Shown in pieces: positions 1 to 6,019 of a DNA stretch of 6,299 nt. The position numbers and the translations under genes were made by a program. The DNA lies in the NCBI GenBank assembly GCA_024276255.1, contig JAJRXO010000234.1, positions 1 through 6,299 of the forward strand, in the 5' to 3' direction. Under the pieces are notes generated by a model. It did not search any database, had not been told where the DNA came from, and was given only the letters and a program-made list of their open reading frames with translations. Every line of letters begins with the position of its first letter. Within the stretch, counting starts at the first letter, position 1. This stretch comes from Chloroflexota bacterium. GTDB taxonomy: Bacteria; Chloroflexota; Anaerolineae; J102.

Positions 1-243
1 GCCGTCCCAAATCTGGCGAATGCGCCATAGCGTCTGGCTCAGCCGCCGTCTTGCTGTCTTTTCAGGCAGATCGGGCCAGAAGGTGCCAGCCAGATAGGGG
101 CGGGTGAAGCTGCGACCCTCGTGCAAAAGCAGATAAGCCAGTAGCAGGCGGGCGTCGTGCGTGGCCGGCAACGGCAGCTCTTCTCCCGAGGCATTTTGCA
201 GGCGATAGCCGCCCAGAAATTGAGCGTGAAGTGACGGTGGCAT
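1..243 (-). CDS. BTAD/SARP-type transcriptional regulator, N-terminal fragment (cut by window edge)
   Basis: An open frame runs from ATG at 243 to the left edge without a stop, giving 81 residues beginning MPPSLHAQFLGGYRL. The frame resembles the N-terminal winged-helix (OmpR-like) DNA-binding domain of BTAD/SARP regulators: a short beta-strand start (residues 8-16), a helix rich in leucine (ARLLLAYLLLHEGR, 31-44), then FWPDLPEKTARRRLSQ (55-70) leading into the recognition helix LWRIRQIW. In this family the 'WPD/WP..' and 'AR..L.Q.LWRLR' pattern is highly characteristic. Full-length members usually continue into a bacterial transcriptional activation domain and often an NB-ARC or TPR region, all of which would lie outside the window. 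An in-frame TGA sits five codons upstream of the ATG, so this start is the first possible ATG; no strong Shine-Dalgarno precedes it. The target genes cannot be told from here. The family call is good; the rest of the protein is unknown. Confidence 0.85.
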   Translation of the reverse strand, partial: MPPSLHAQFLGGYRLQNASGEELPLPATHDARLLLAYLLLHEGRSFTRPYLAGTFWPDLPEKTARRRLSQTLWRIRQIWDG

Positions 244-381
244 GGCAACGGTCGTTCATAATTGGGGCTAAGTGTTCAGGAGGATACCATACCATGGCTG
301 AGGGGCGAGAGCAAGTGAGGTGGCGAGGGCTGGTGCGTCCCATAAATGGGGAGTGGATGGCTGCAGGATGGTTCTCCGGCG

Positions 382-533
382 CATCAGGGATGCACCGGGC
401 GCTTGTCCTCGTGCGTTCACCGCATCCGTGATGAGACTACAGCCTGCCCAAAAGCTGGGCCACACCGGGGACGACAGGACGACCCAGGATTATTGGGATC
501 GTTGAAACCGGGGCCTTCGGCACATCCGTGATG
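382..533. promoter_or_regulatory. Three CATC-N3-GATG inverted-repeat sites (possible operator cluster)
   Basis: The dyad CATC-NNN-GATG occurs at 382-392 (spacer AGG), 423-433 (spacer CGT) and 523-533 (spacer CGT). The last two are identical over 11 bases, lie exactly 100 bp apart, and share 15 of 19 positions when the left flank is included (415-433 and 515-533). Three matches to eight fixed bases in about 150 bp are unlikely by chance. They lie upstream of the regulator start at 243, so binding sites for a dimeric regulator are one explanation; remnants of a small hairpin repeat are another. The function is inferred only. Confidence 0.35.
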
Positions 534-544
534 CGAAGAGCCCC
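510..544. other. Imperfect 14-bp hairpin downstream of the protease gene
   Basis: The arms GGGGC-CTTCG-CATC (510-526) and GATG-CGAAG-GCCCC (530-544) pair, with a three-base bulge (520-522), a one-base bulge (539) and a CGT loop. In the minus-strand transcript it follows the first terminator hairpin and its U-tract. It could back up termination or protect the RNA 3' end, and it contains one of the three CATC-N3-GATG dyads in its tip. Confidence 0.5.
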
Positions 545-600
545 AAAAAAATCTGGAATTCATCCGGCGAGGGCGGCCCAAGTACCTCGCCCCTCGCCGG
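545..600 (-). terminator. Probable Rho-independent terminator of the metalloprotease gene
   Basis: Ten bases after the TAG stop (610-612), the minus strand has a stem with perfect 8-bp arms CCGGCGAG/CTCGCCGG (600-593 with 571-564). It is extended inward by CGCC/GGCG past a single bulged base. A run of seven T on the minus strand lies at 551-545. The T-run starts 12 bases after the stem, farther than in a textbook terminator, so efficiency is uncertain. Confidence 0.6.
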
Positions 601-609
601 GTGCGCAAT

Positions 610-3600
610 CTAGCGCCCGATCCAGGGCCAGAATATCTCGGGAGCTACGAGCTCGGTGACTTCCACCGAGATGGTTGCGGGCTCGCTTTCATGACCGGCC
701 CAGTTCACGGTACGTAACTGGTAGACATAAGATCCGGGTTGTTGCGGCGAGCGGTCGAAGTAACGGCTGGCGTCGCCGGGCACGGTGGGGTAGGGGCCGA
801 ATTGCAGCATGAGTTCGCTCGTCTCCGGATCAAGGCGTTCAATCACGTAACCGATGATGTCCGGCGCTGAGGCTGCGTCCCAGCTCAAGACCACGCCCCC
901 CGCCTCGTTGCTGACTGCCAGGTTTTGCGGAGGGGAAGGAGGCGCTTCGCAGGCATCCCCCACGCCGTTGCGGTCCGCATCCCCTTGTTCCCCGTTGGCC
1001 ACATAGGGGCAGTTGTCGATGGCGTCGCTGATGCTGTCTTCATCGCTGTCAGGACAGTCGTTGTCTATGACGCCATCGCCATCGCTATCTTCACCATTAC
1101 AGAATTCGTAGGGCGTACTCGCCAGATCATCTTCAGGGAGTGGATCCTCGTGGGGTTCTTCCCCCTGGTGCGGCGTGAGGGTATCGAGGGCCGAAAGGGA
1201 TGTCACGCAGGGGGGGTTATCGGCTTTTTGCAGCCAGGATGTCGAGTAGCTGTTGCGGGGATTCAGACATTTCGATTTCAGGGGCAGGTAGGGCCAGTCG
1301 CTGCGGCCACGCAGGGTGGTGTATTTCCCGTCGTCGTTGATGTCCGCCTTGACGCTGGATTCGATCTTGCCGTTGCAGTTCCAATCGACGCCAGACGGGA
1401 AGGGGCCATGTTCATTTATTTTGGTCTTGTAGTTATAACGCATGATGGTCTGGTTGCCCGTGGTGTAGACCCGATAGGGCGGGTCGTGCTGTTTGCAGTA
1501 GTAGACGATCAGCGGTTGGCCCGGCAGTCCTGCCCGGGGATAAGTGGCCAGCGCCTGTGCAAAGGAGCTGTTGCTACGTTCATCGAGGCGGTTCTCGTCC
1601 AGGTCAGGCAGGGCGAGCTCAGAATAGGCCACTTGCCGCACGATATTGCTTCCATTCCAGAACATCGGCGGCGACTGAGCGTAATTCATGATGCTGAAGT
1701 AATTGGGCTTATAGTGGGTGTTGAGCCACCCACCCTCATACCAGATATAATTTTTGGCGCGGTGTTGCTTGCCGCGACCCTTGGCGCCGCCATGCCCCAG
1801 GCCGATCGAGTGCCCCAACTCGTGCATAAAGTTGTAGGCAAACCCAATGTTAGTAAAGTTCCGGCGAATGGTGATATTGCTGCCTGAATCTGCATAAGAA
1901 CCACACGATTTCTTGTTGTCCGGACAATATTCTGTAGAAAGTGCATAGTGGAATGCCCAGGCCCGGTAAGGGCTGCTGTTGTCATCTCGCGATTGCGTGG
2001 CGTCTTTGAAGTTCGGGTAAGGAATCTGGCTGCCGCCGCCCATCTGGCCTGTATCCACGTGCACGGCGATGCCGTGCCTGCGGTATTCATTGATGGTCTG
2101 TTGAATCGCAGCAGGGTGAGATGGTGTGCCGGGGTTCCAATCCACTTCTACGAAGACGTCCGGGCGACAGGGATGCGCGCCCATGCCCGGAAGATCGAGC
2201 ACCGTGCCGTCGCTGAAGGGTTGGCCCAGCAGTTCCCAGCCATCCAGGATTTCATCACCGTCGCTGTCGGGGTTCTGGGGATTGGTGCAGAGGATGCTTT
2301 CCCACAGATCGGACAGCATGTCCTGGTCTTGATCACTCCCGAGATTGTCGACCAGAATGCGCTTGATCGGGGTGCTGGCGCGTATGCCGTGGATGTCGGT
2401 GGCAATGGCGCGATAGTCGATGATGACGCCATGATTGGGGGCGGTGAAGGTGTAGCTGCAGGTGTCGGTTTGACATGAGCGGACCGAGGCGCCATTGACG
2501 AAGATTTCTATGCCCTGTACACCGTTGTCATCCTTAGCAGTGGCCGAGAGTGTGATACTGGCGCTGGCCGCGGGGTTGAGCGGGGCGTGCATGATGGACA
2601 CGCGCGGGGCGCTGCCCTGGGTGGCGCCGGGTTTGGCGATGGCCATGACCCCATTCGTTTCCGACCAGAAAAGCTCGGTCGAATTATCCACCAGCGCCCG
2701 CGGGTTGCCGAGCCCGGTGGTCACAATCAGGGGCATGCCACCACTGTGGGGCATGTACATCAATGCATTGCCGGCGCCATCGATTTCCAGCCAGTAGATA
2801 TAATTACCATCGGCTGTCAAACCGCTGATGGACGCGCCGGGCGGGGTGGCATAGAGCACCTGCAGCGGGGTGGAGCCAGCCTTGTTCCACACGACAATGT
2901 GGTGCTCGGAGGCGGCATAGACATTTTGGGCGCGAGAAGTGATGTCATTTGCCACGGCGATGTACTCGAACGAGCCCGGCAGCGTGTTTGTGCGGGCGAG
3001 GGTGGAGCCGCCGCTTTTCGACGTGCGATGGACGCGGCCATAGCTCTGCTGGTTTTGCGTGGTGGTGTCGGTCCAGTAGATGTAGCCGCCATCCGCTGTC
3101 ATAGCGTCCACGGGACCGGCCCCGCCGCCGAAAGTGACCAGGCTACTGATTTTTTTGCTGCTTATTTCCTGCCGATTCAGGGCGCTGGCGTCGCCCCAAT
3201 ATACATAACGGCGGTCCGCCTCGATGCCACGGGCACCGGCCAAATTCCCTGAAGCCATGTCGGAGGGAACGCCGGCATTCTCTTTCGCCAGCACAACCCT
3301 GACAAAACCCAGCCAGTCCCAGAAATAGATGTGGCCGTATTCATAGACCAAATCTGCAGGTGAGAAGTAGGGGTCCGTGTACACGGTGATGGGTTTGTAG
3401 ACATTGCCGCCCCACTGATTGCTATAGATGCCGCCGGGCGCCCCACTGTCGCTATCAGGAAGCTCGCTCCAGTAGGGGACAGGGCCGCGCACATCGATGT
3501 CGAAGGGTTGAGTGCGTGCACTGCCGCTGAAGAGATAGGGGCGCACCTGCTCGGGTCTTTCGATGGACAGGCTGTAACTGTAGCCGTGGAATTGGCTGGA

Positions 3601-5766
3601 GACGCTATACACGCGCAAACGATAGCGTCCTGTTTTGGTGGCCGTGAAATTGATCTTTTCATCCTGCGTGCCGGGGTTTATTGATCCAGTTAGCCTCTGC
3701 TGAGCAGGGTCATAGAGTTCCAGATCGAAATCCGCTGGCAGCGCCGAAAGCTTGATCTGCCATTTTTCTCCTTTCACCACCTGGAACTGATACCAATCTT
3801 CGTCGCTGCCCGGCGGGTAAAGCGAGCCCAACGACAGATGTGTCATGTAGGTGGCGCGATCGAAGGTGTCGTTGTATTCAAAGGGATCGCTGGGGCAGGA
3901 GATCGTGGGGGTGGCTGTGGGGGTGATGGTAGACGTGGGGAAAGTTGTGGGGGTAGGAGAAGGCGTGACTGTGGGTGTGGGGGTGGCGCTGAGGAGCAGC
4001 TTCAGGTTGTAGGCCCTGCTGCTGTAAACGCCTGAAGGAGAGTACACGCGAGCGCGATATTCCCCGGCCATGTACGCCGTCCAGAAGATGTTGTATCCCC
4101 CGGCGGCCGATGGCACATCCACAAGCAGTTGTTGGCTGGGGCTGTACAGTTGGAAACCATAATCAGCAGGTGGGTTGAGTAGCTGCACGGTGATCTGTTG
4201 GCCCATGATAGCCGGGAACTTGAACCAGTCTTCGTCGCCGGCCGGGCACAAATAGGCCGTATAAAGATTACCGGTATAGATATCGTTGGCGCTGTTGAAG
4301 TCGTTGCCGGCGTAATCTCCAGGGCAGGCCGGTTCGGTCGGCGTAATGGTTGGGGTCGGCGTGGAGGTGGGGGTGGGGGTGTCTGTCGGCGTCGGGGTAA
4401 GCGTGGCGCTGGGGGTAGCCGTAGGCGTCCAGGTGGCTGTGGGGTTCAGGATATCGATCCACAGCCCGTATTCCTGGGTGCTGAAGGCGCCGTTATATCC
4501 GACCACGCGGGCCCGGTAGTTGCCGCTGAGCAGCGCCAGGTACTGAATCGGTTCGTCTGCCTGGCCGCCGTTGTTGGATTGGGCCACCTGGGCGCCGTTG
4601 GGATCGTAGAGGTAAAGGTCGTAGTCCGCGGGCAGGGTGTTCAGACTGAGATCGATGGTCTGCCCGACATTGACGCTGAATTGGAACCAGTCTTCATCGC
4701 CGTTGGGACAGATGTAAAGGGAGAGGTAATTGGATCCAGGGGCCAGTAGGGCAGCGGTTTCGAAGCTGTCGTTGGGTTCCTTCCAGTCGTTGGGGCAGCT
4801 TGTCGGGGTGGGGCTTGGCGTGGGGGTATTGGTGGGGGCAGCGCCGATCTCATTGGACAGAGTGTAGCCGGCCTCAGACCAGGCACCGCTAAAGCCCAAA
4901 ACGCGAATGTAATAGGTCCCCGTGCTACTGACTAGGTATTCGATGTGTTCGTTGGCGGTGCCACCATTGTCAGACTCGGCCAGGATTGTGTTATCAGCAC
5001 CGAACAGGGCCAGATCGTAGTCTGCCAGCAGGTTGTACAGGTCGAGGTAGATGGTTTCTGCGCTCGCCAATTCGACAGCAAACCAGTCTTCGTCACCCTG
5101 GGGGCAGAGCGTGGCGTCGATGTTTGTATTCCTGCCCATGAGGGCGGATTGTTCGAAAGCATCGTTGGGTTCGTAGGCGTCGGGGCAGCCCTGGGCCGGG
5201 CGTTGCTGGGTGGAGATTGCGGGTTTGCTGTCGATGATGTCGGGCAGGCTGAGATGGAGGTTGTAATCGGTGGCACGGCCGTTTTCCACCCAAAGGCGCA
5301 GCAGATAGCGGCCGGGCGCCAGGGTCTGGGTGCGGATGAATGAGCCATCGGTGCGCGGCTCGGCCTGCACAATGCGGCGTCCCCACCAGGTGCGCAATTC
5401 CATCTGCACATCGGCGTTGCTACGGCTGAAAAAGGCGTCGATATCCACCGCGGTCTTTTCCCGCAACTGGAAGGAGTACCAATCCACCTGGTCGCGCTTG
5501 AGCGCGGTATCACCCAGGCTGAGACCTGGATGATCGAGGCGCGGTGTGAGCCTGTCCAGCGCCCCCAGGGACGCACTCTGGAACCAGTGATCGTTGCTTT
5601 CCAGCGTATCGATGGGCTGGGCAGTGCCCAGACGCACCGCTTTTGCAGCGTCTGCTGTGGCGCGTGCCCTGTCAATCCCTGCGGCCTCCACGATCGGACT
5701 CCCCAGCCCCAATAGCATCGAGCAGATAACCAGAATATTGAGAACGCGAAATAGTTTTGCACCCAT
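610..5766 (-). CDS. Giant secreted multidomain metzincin-type zinc metalloprotease (1718 aa)
   Basis: This is an intact 1718-residue protein, probably an extracellular or surface-bound calcium-stabilised endopeptidase. Start: ATG at 5766 is preceded by AGGAGA with a 6-base spacer and opens a signal peptide (MGAKLFR, hydrophobic 8-25, likely cleavage after VEA28). A GTG ten codons upstream also opens the frame but lacks such a site. Domains in order: a divergent PPC-like module (53-174); four PPC modules (194-305, 324-438, 481-592, 624-735) separated mostly by Thr-Pro linkers; a propeller-like region (about 760-1045); an Ig-like domain (1053-1140); Asp-rich calcium repeats (1143-1182); a metzincin protease (about 1198-1500) with H1315, E1316, H1319 and H1325 and the Met-turn SIMNY (M1360); a disordered acidic stretch (about 1521-1552); a thrombospondin-3-like stretch (1554-1608); a fibronectin III domain (1609-1703); and the tail IFWPWIGR. 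It appears monocistronic, with terminators on both sides. The substrate is unknown. The protease call is strong; the exact peptidase family is not assigned. Confidence 0.95.
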   Translation of the reverse strand: MGAKLFRVLNILVICSMLLGLGSPIVEAAGIDRARATADAAKAVRLGTAQPIDTLESNDHWFQSASLGALDRLTPRLDHPGLSLGDTALKRDQVDWYSFQLREKTAVDIDAFFSRSNADVQMELRTWWGRRIVQAEPRTDGSFIRTQTLAPGRYLLRLWVENGRATDYNLHLSLPDIIDSKPAISTQQRPAQGCPDAYEPNDAFEQSALMGRNTNIDATLCPQGDEDWFAVELASAETIYLDLYNLLADYDLALFGADNTILAESDNGGTANEHIEYLVSSTGTYYIRVLGFSGAWSEAGYTLSNEIGAAPTNTPTPSPTPTSCPNDWKEPNDSFETAALLAPGSNYLSLYICPNGDEDWFQFSVNVGQTIDLSLNTLPADYDLYLYDPNGAQVAQSNNGGQADEPIQYLALLSGNYRARVVGYNGAFSTQEYGLWIDILNPTATWTPTATPSATLTPTPTDTPTPTSTPTPTITPTEPACPGDYAGNDFNSANDIYTGNLYTAYLCPAGDEDWFKFPAIMGQQITVQLLNPPADYGFQLYSPSQQLLVDVPSAAGGYNIFWTAYMAGEYRARVYSPSGVYSSRAYNLKLLLSATPTPTVTPSPTPTTFPTSTITPTATPTISCPSDPFEYNDTFDRATYMTHLSLGSLYPPGSDEDWYQFQVVKGEKWQIKLSALPADFDLELYDPAQQRLTGSINPGTQDEKINFTATKTGRYRLRVYSVSSQFHGYSYSLSIERPEQVRPYLFSGSARTQPFDIDVRGPVPYWSELPDSDSGAPGGIYSNQWGGNVYKPITVYTDPYFSPADLVYEYGHIYFWDWLGFVRVVLAKENAGVPSDMASGNLAGARGIEADRRYVYWGDASALNRQEISSKKISSLVTFGGGAGPVDAMTADGGYIYWTDTTTQNQQSYGRVHRTSKSGGSTLARTNTLPGSFEYIAVANDITSRAQNVYAASEHHIVVWNKAGSTPLQVLYATPPGASISGLTADGNYIYWLEIDGAGNALMYMPHSGGMPLIVTTGLGNPRALVDNSTELFWSETNGVMAIAKPGATQGSAPRVSIMHAPLNPAASASITLSATAKDDNGVQGIEIFVNGASVRSCQTDTCSYTFTAPNHGVIIDYRAIATDIHGIRASTPIKRILVDNLGSDQDQDMLSDLWESILCTNPQNPDSDGDEILDGWELLGQPFSDGTVLDLPGMGAHPCRPDVFVEVDWNPGTPSHPAAIQQTINEYRRHGIAVHVDTGQMGGGSQIPYPNFKDATQSRDDNSSPYRAWAFHYALSTEYCPDNKKSCGSYADSGSNITIRRNFTNIGFAYNFMHELGHSIGLGHGGAKGRGKQHRAKNYIWYEGGWLNTHYKPNYFSIMNYAQSPPMFWNGSNIVRQVAYSELALPDLDENRLDERSNSSFAQALATYPRAGLPGQPLIVYYCKQHDPPYRVYTTGNQTIMRYNYKTKINEHGPFPSGVDWNCNGKIESSVKADINDDGKYTTLRGRSDWPYLPLKSKCLNPRNSYSTSWLQKADNPPCVTSLSALDTLTPHQGEEPHEDPLPEDDLASTPYEFCNGEDSDGDGVIDNDCPDSDEDSISDAIDNCPYVANGEQGDADRNGVGDACEAPPSPPQNLAVSNEAGGVVLSWDAASAPDIIGYVIERLDPETSELMLQFGPYPTVPGDASRYFDRSPQQPGSYVYQLRTVNWAGHESEPATISVEVTELVAPEIFWPWIGR
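658..1107 (-). other. C-terminal calcium-repeat, fibronectin III and tail region of the metalloprotease
   Basis: Residues 1554-1608 hold two Asp-rich cysteine motifs. The first, EFCNGEDSDGDGVIDNDC, looks like the CNG-D-D-C metal-binding type. The second, DNCPYVANGEQGDADRNG followed by VGDAC, matches the thrombospondin type 3 pattern DNCP-N-Q-D-D-DG-GDAC. Residues 1609-1703 fit a fibronectin III domain: PPSPPQNLAV opening, VLSWDAASAPDIIGYVIER core, and a YVYQLRTVNWAGHES closing strand. Such modules commonly act in spacing, adhesion or calcium-dependent folding. The last 15 residues (TELVAPEIFWPWIGR) are discussed in the findings. Confidence 0.75.
1267..2172 (-). other. Metzincin zinc-protease catalytic region
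   Basis: The domain opens with CRPDVFVEVDW and a helix plus strand (AIQQTINEYRRHGIAVHVD), a layout I recall from bacterial HEXXH proteases whose core reads HELGH..GL.HGG followed by KPNY.S.MNY. The zinc motif HELGHSIGLGH is encoded at 1824-1792: three His ligands, the catalytic Glu, and the metzincin Gly. The Met-turn SIMNY is about 35 residues later, with the Met codon at 1689-1687. After it come LPDLDENRLDE and a calcium-type stretch DWNCNGKIESSVKADINDDG (residues 1461-1480). All catalytic residues are present, so the enzyme should be active. Its inhibition before secretion is not explained by any visible cysteine switch or prodomain. Confidence 0.85.
2632..3489 (-). other. Beta-propeller-like region with YIYW repeats
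   Basis: Aromatic strand motifs recur: PYWSE, YFWDW, YVYWGD, YIYWTD, VYAASE, YIYWLE and LFWSE. Using residue numbers of the mature start, the tryptophan-equivalent positions are 766, 816, 857, 898, 951, 992 and 1034, so most steps are 41-42 residues. Between them run short turns followed by hydrophobic strands (for example GGSTLA, GGMPLIV). This fits a six- or seven-bladed propeller of the YWTD/DUF5050 style, normally a protein- or ligand-binding scaffold. The fold is inferred from periodicity only. Confidence 0.6.
3898..3987 (-). repeat. Low-complexity Thr-Pro linker 3
   Basis: About 30 codons alternating Thr/Pro/Ser between PPC units 4 and 5 (ATPTPTVTPSPTPTTFPTS and on). The plus strand is correspondingly G-rich, with several runs of four or five G. 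It is probably an extended, possibly O-glycosylated, spacer. Confidence 0.85.
4330..4443 (-). repeat. Low-complexity Thr-Pro linker 2
   Basis: About 38 codons of Thr-Pro-rich sequence (PTATWTPTATPSATLTPTP and on) between PPC units 3 and 4. It is the longest of the three linkers and the closest to a tandem TP repeat. The plus strand carries runs of four or five G. Confidence 0.85.
4798..4836 (-). repeat. Low-complexity Thr-Pro linker 1
   Basis: Thirteen codons (PTNTPTPSPTPTS) between PPC units 2 and 3. It is the shortest of the three Thr-Pro linkers in the protein; units 1 and 2 are joined by ordinary sequence instead. Confidence 0.8.
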
Positions 5767-5772
5767 GCTTTC

Positions 5773-5778
5773 TCTCCT
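5773..5778 (-). promoter_or_regulatory. Ribosome binding site of the metalloprotease gene
   Basis: AGGAGA on the minus strand lies 6 bases before the ATG at 5766-5764. This site decides the start: the GTG that also opens the frame at 5796 lies upstream of it and would put the Shine-Dalgarno inside the coding region. Confidence 0.85.
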
Positions 5779-5914
5779 TTCTTGTTCCCAAACCACAGCA
5801 TCTGTTTCCCTCTGCCCTGCTGTGAAGCATTGAGGAGAGCTGACAGTTGAAAGTGAGTCAGGATATAGGGTTGTTTTTGATGTGGGATTTGATGATATGC
5901 GGTTGGCTAAATGG

Positions 5915-5923
5915 AGTATAGCA
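5915..5923 (-). promoter_or_regulatory. Possible extended -10 promoter element for the metalloprotease gene
   Basis: TGC-TATACT on the minus strand (5923-5915) fits an extended -10 box in an AT-rich stretch between the upstream terminator and the gene. No good -35 box was found at 17-18 bases upstream. It would give a leader of roughly 140 bases. Confidence 0.35.
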
Positions 5924-5949
5924 CCTTGTTATCTTAGTATTATCTCAAG

Positions 5950-5984
5950 AAAAATGACCCCAAGGTTAGCTCGGGGTCATTTTT
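5950..5984. terminator. Bidirectional intrinsic terminator
   Basis: The arms AAAAATGACCCC (5950-5961) and GGGGTCATTTTT (5973-5984) pair perfectly over 12 bp around an 11-base loop. The A-tract and T-tract give a U-run in either direction. It lies 35 bases past the stop of the right-hand gene and so separates that gene from the metalloprotease gene. Confidence 0.88.
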
Positions 5985-6019
5985 GCCCTGTGCTCAATAG
6001 TCGTAGGGCGGAATTTGTG

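Larger units (their letters stand above)
244..609. other. Noncoding gap between the protease gene and the regulator gene
   Basis: No convincing coding frame was found in this stretch. Short open frames exist on both strands, but their translations are Arg/Ser/Pro-rich shadows without family resemblance or ribosome sites. It holds two hairpins just after the protease stop (510-600), three CATC-N3-GATG dyads (382-392, 423-433, 523-533), a hairpin built on the first dyad (376-398, CCGG arms closing GCATC/GATGC), and a small 5-bp stem at 446-460. The right part is probably the 3' end of the protease transcript and the left part the upstream region of the regulator gene. Confidence 0.6.
3562..5610 (-). 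repeat. Five PPC-type (pre-peptidase C-terminal) domain repeats with Thr-Pro linkers
   Basis: Unit spans on the minus strand are about 5610-5245, 5187-4852, 4797-4453, 4326-3991 and 3897-3562. Units 2-5 begin with CP followed by an acidic/Asn motif (YEPND, KEPND, GNDF, FEYND) and carry (G/S)DEDW(F/Y), then PADYDL or a variant, and end with a GxYxxRV strand. Unit 1 is divergent, with VDWYSF in place of DEDWF and no cysteines. PPC domains (PF04151-like) are beta-sandwiches usually attached to secreted peptidases; they help secretion or substrate binding and may be cut off. Here they precede the protease. Confidence 0.8.

Noticed and set aside
276..315. Possible sigma-70-like promoter for the regulator (TTGCTC, 17-base spacer, TATGGT, or an extended -10 TGG-TATCCT)
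   Set aside because: Matches to consensus are weak and several alternatives fit equally well, so no site is called.
62..343. Minus-strand frames of 93 and 69 codons at the left end
   Set aside because: They overlap the regulator start in other frames and have no resemblance to any family, whereas the third frame gives a clear BTAD-type DNA-binding domain.
925..1887. A 320-codon open frame on the plus strand
   Set aside because: It lies entirely antisense to the metalloprotease domain and is Val/Ile/Gly/Arg-rich with no family features or ribosome site; it mirrors the GC-rich codons of the real gene.
2587..3252. A 221-codon plus-strand frame
   Set aside because: Antisense to the propeller-like region; the composition (Gly/Ala/His/Arg/Ile) is that of a shadow frame.
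3898..4443. Thr-Pro stretches as a CRISPR or tandem DNA repeat array
   Set aside because: They are in-frame low-complexity coding sequence without constant repeat units or spacers.
4932..5801. A 289-codon minus-strand frame beginning with ATG near the start of the giant gene
   Set aside because: It overlaps the giant gene in another frame, is rich in Arg/Ser/Pro/Trp, has no recognisable domain, and its ATG lacks the good ribosome site that serves the gene at 5766.
5840..5861. CTGAC...GTCAG inverted repeat in the leader of the metalloprotease gene
   Set aside because: Only 5 bp arms with a 12-base loop; expected by chance in a region of this size.
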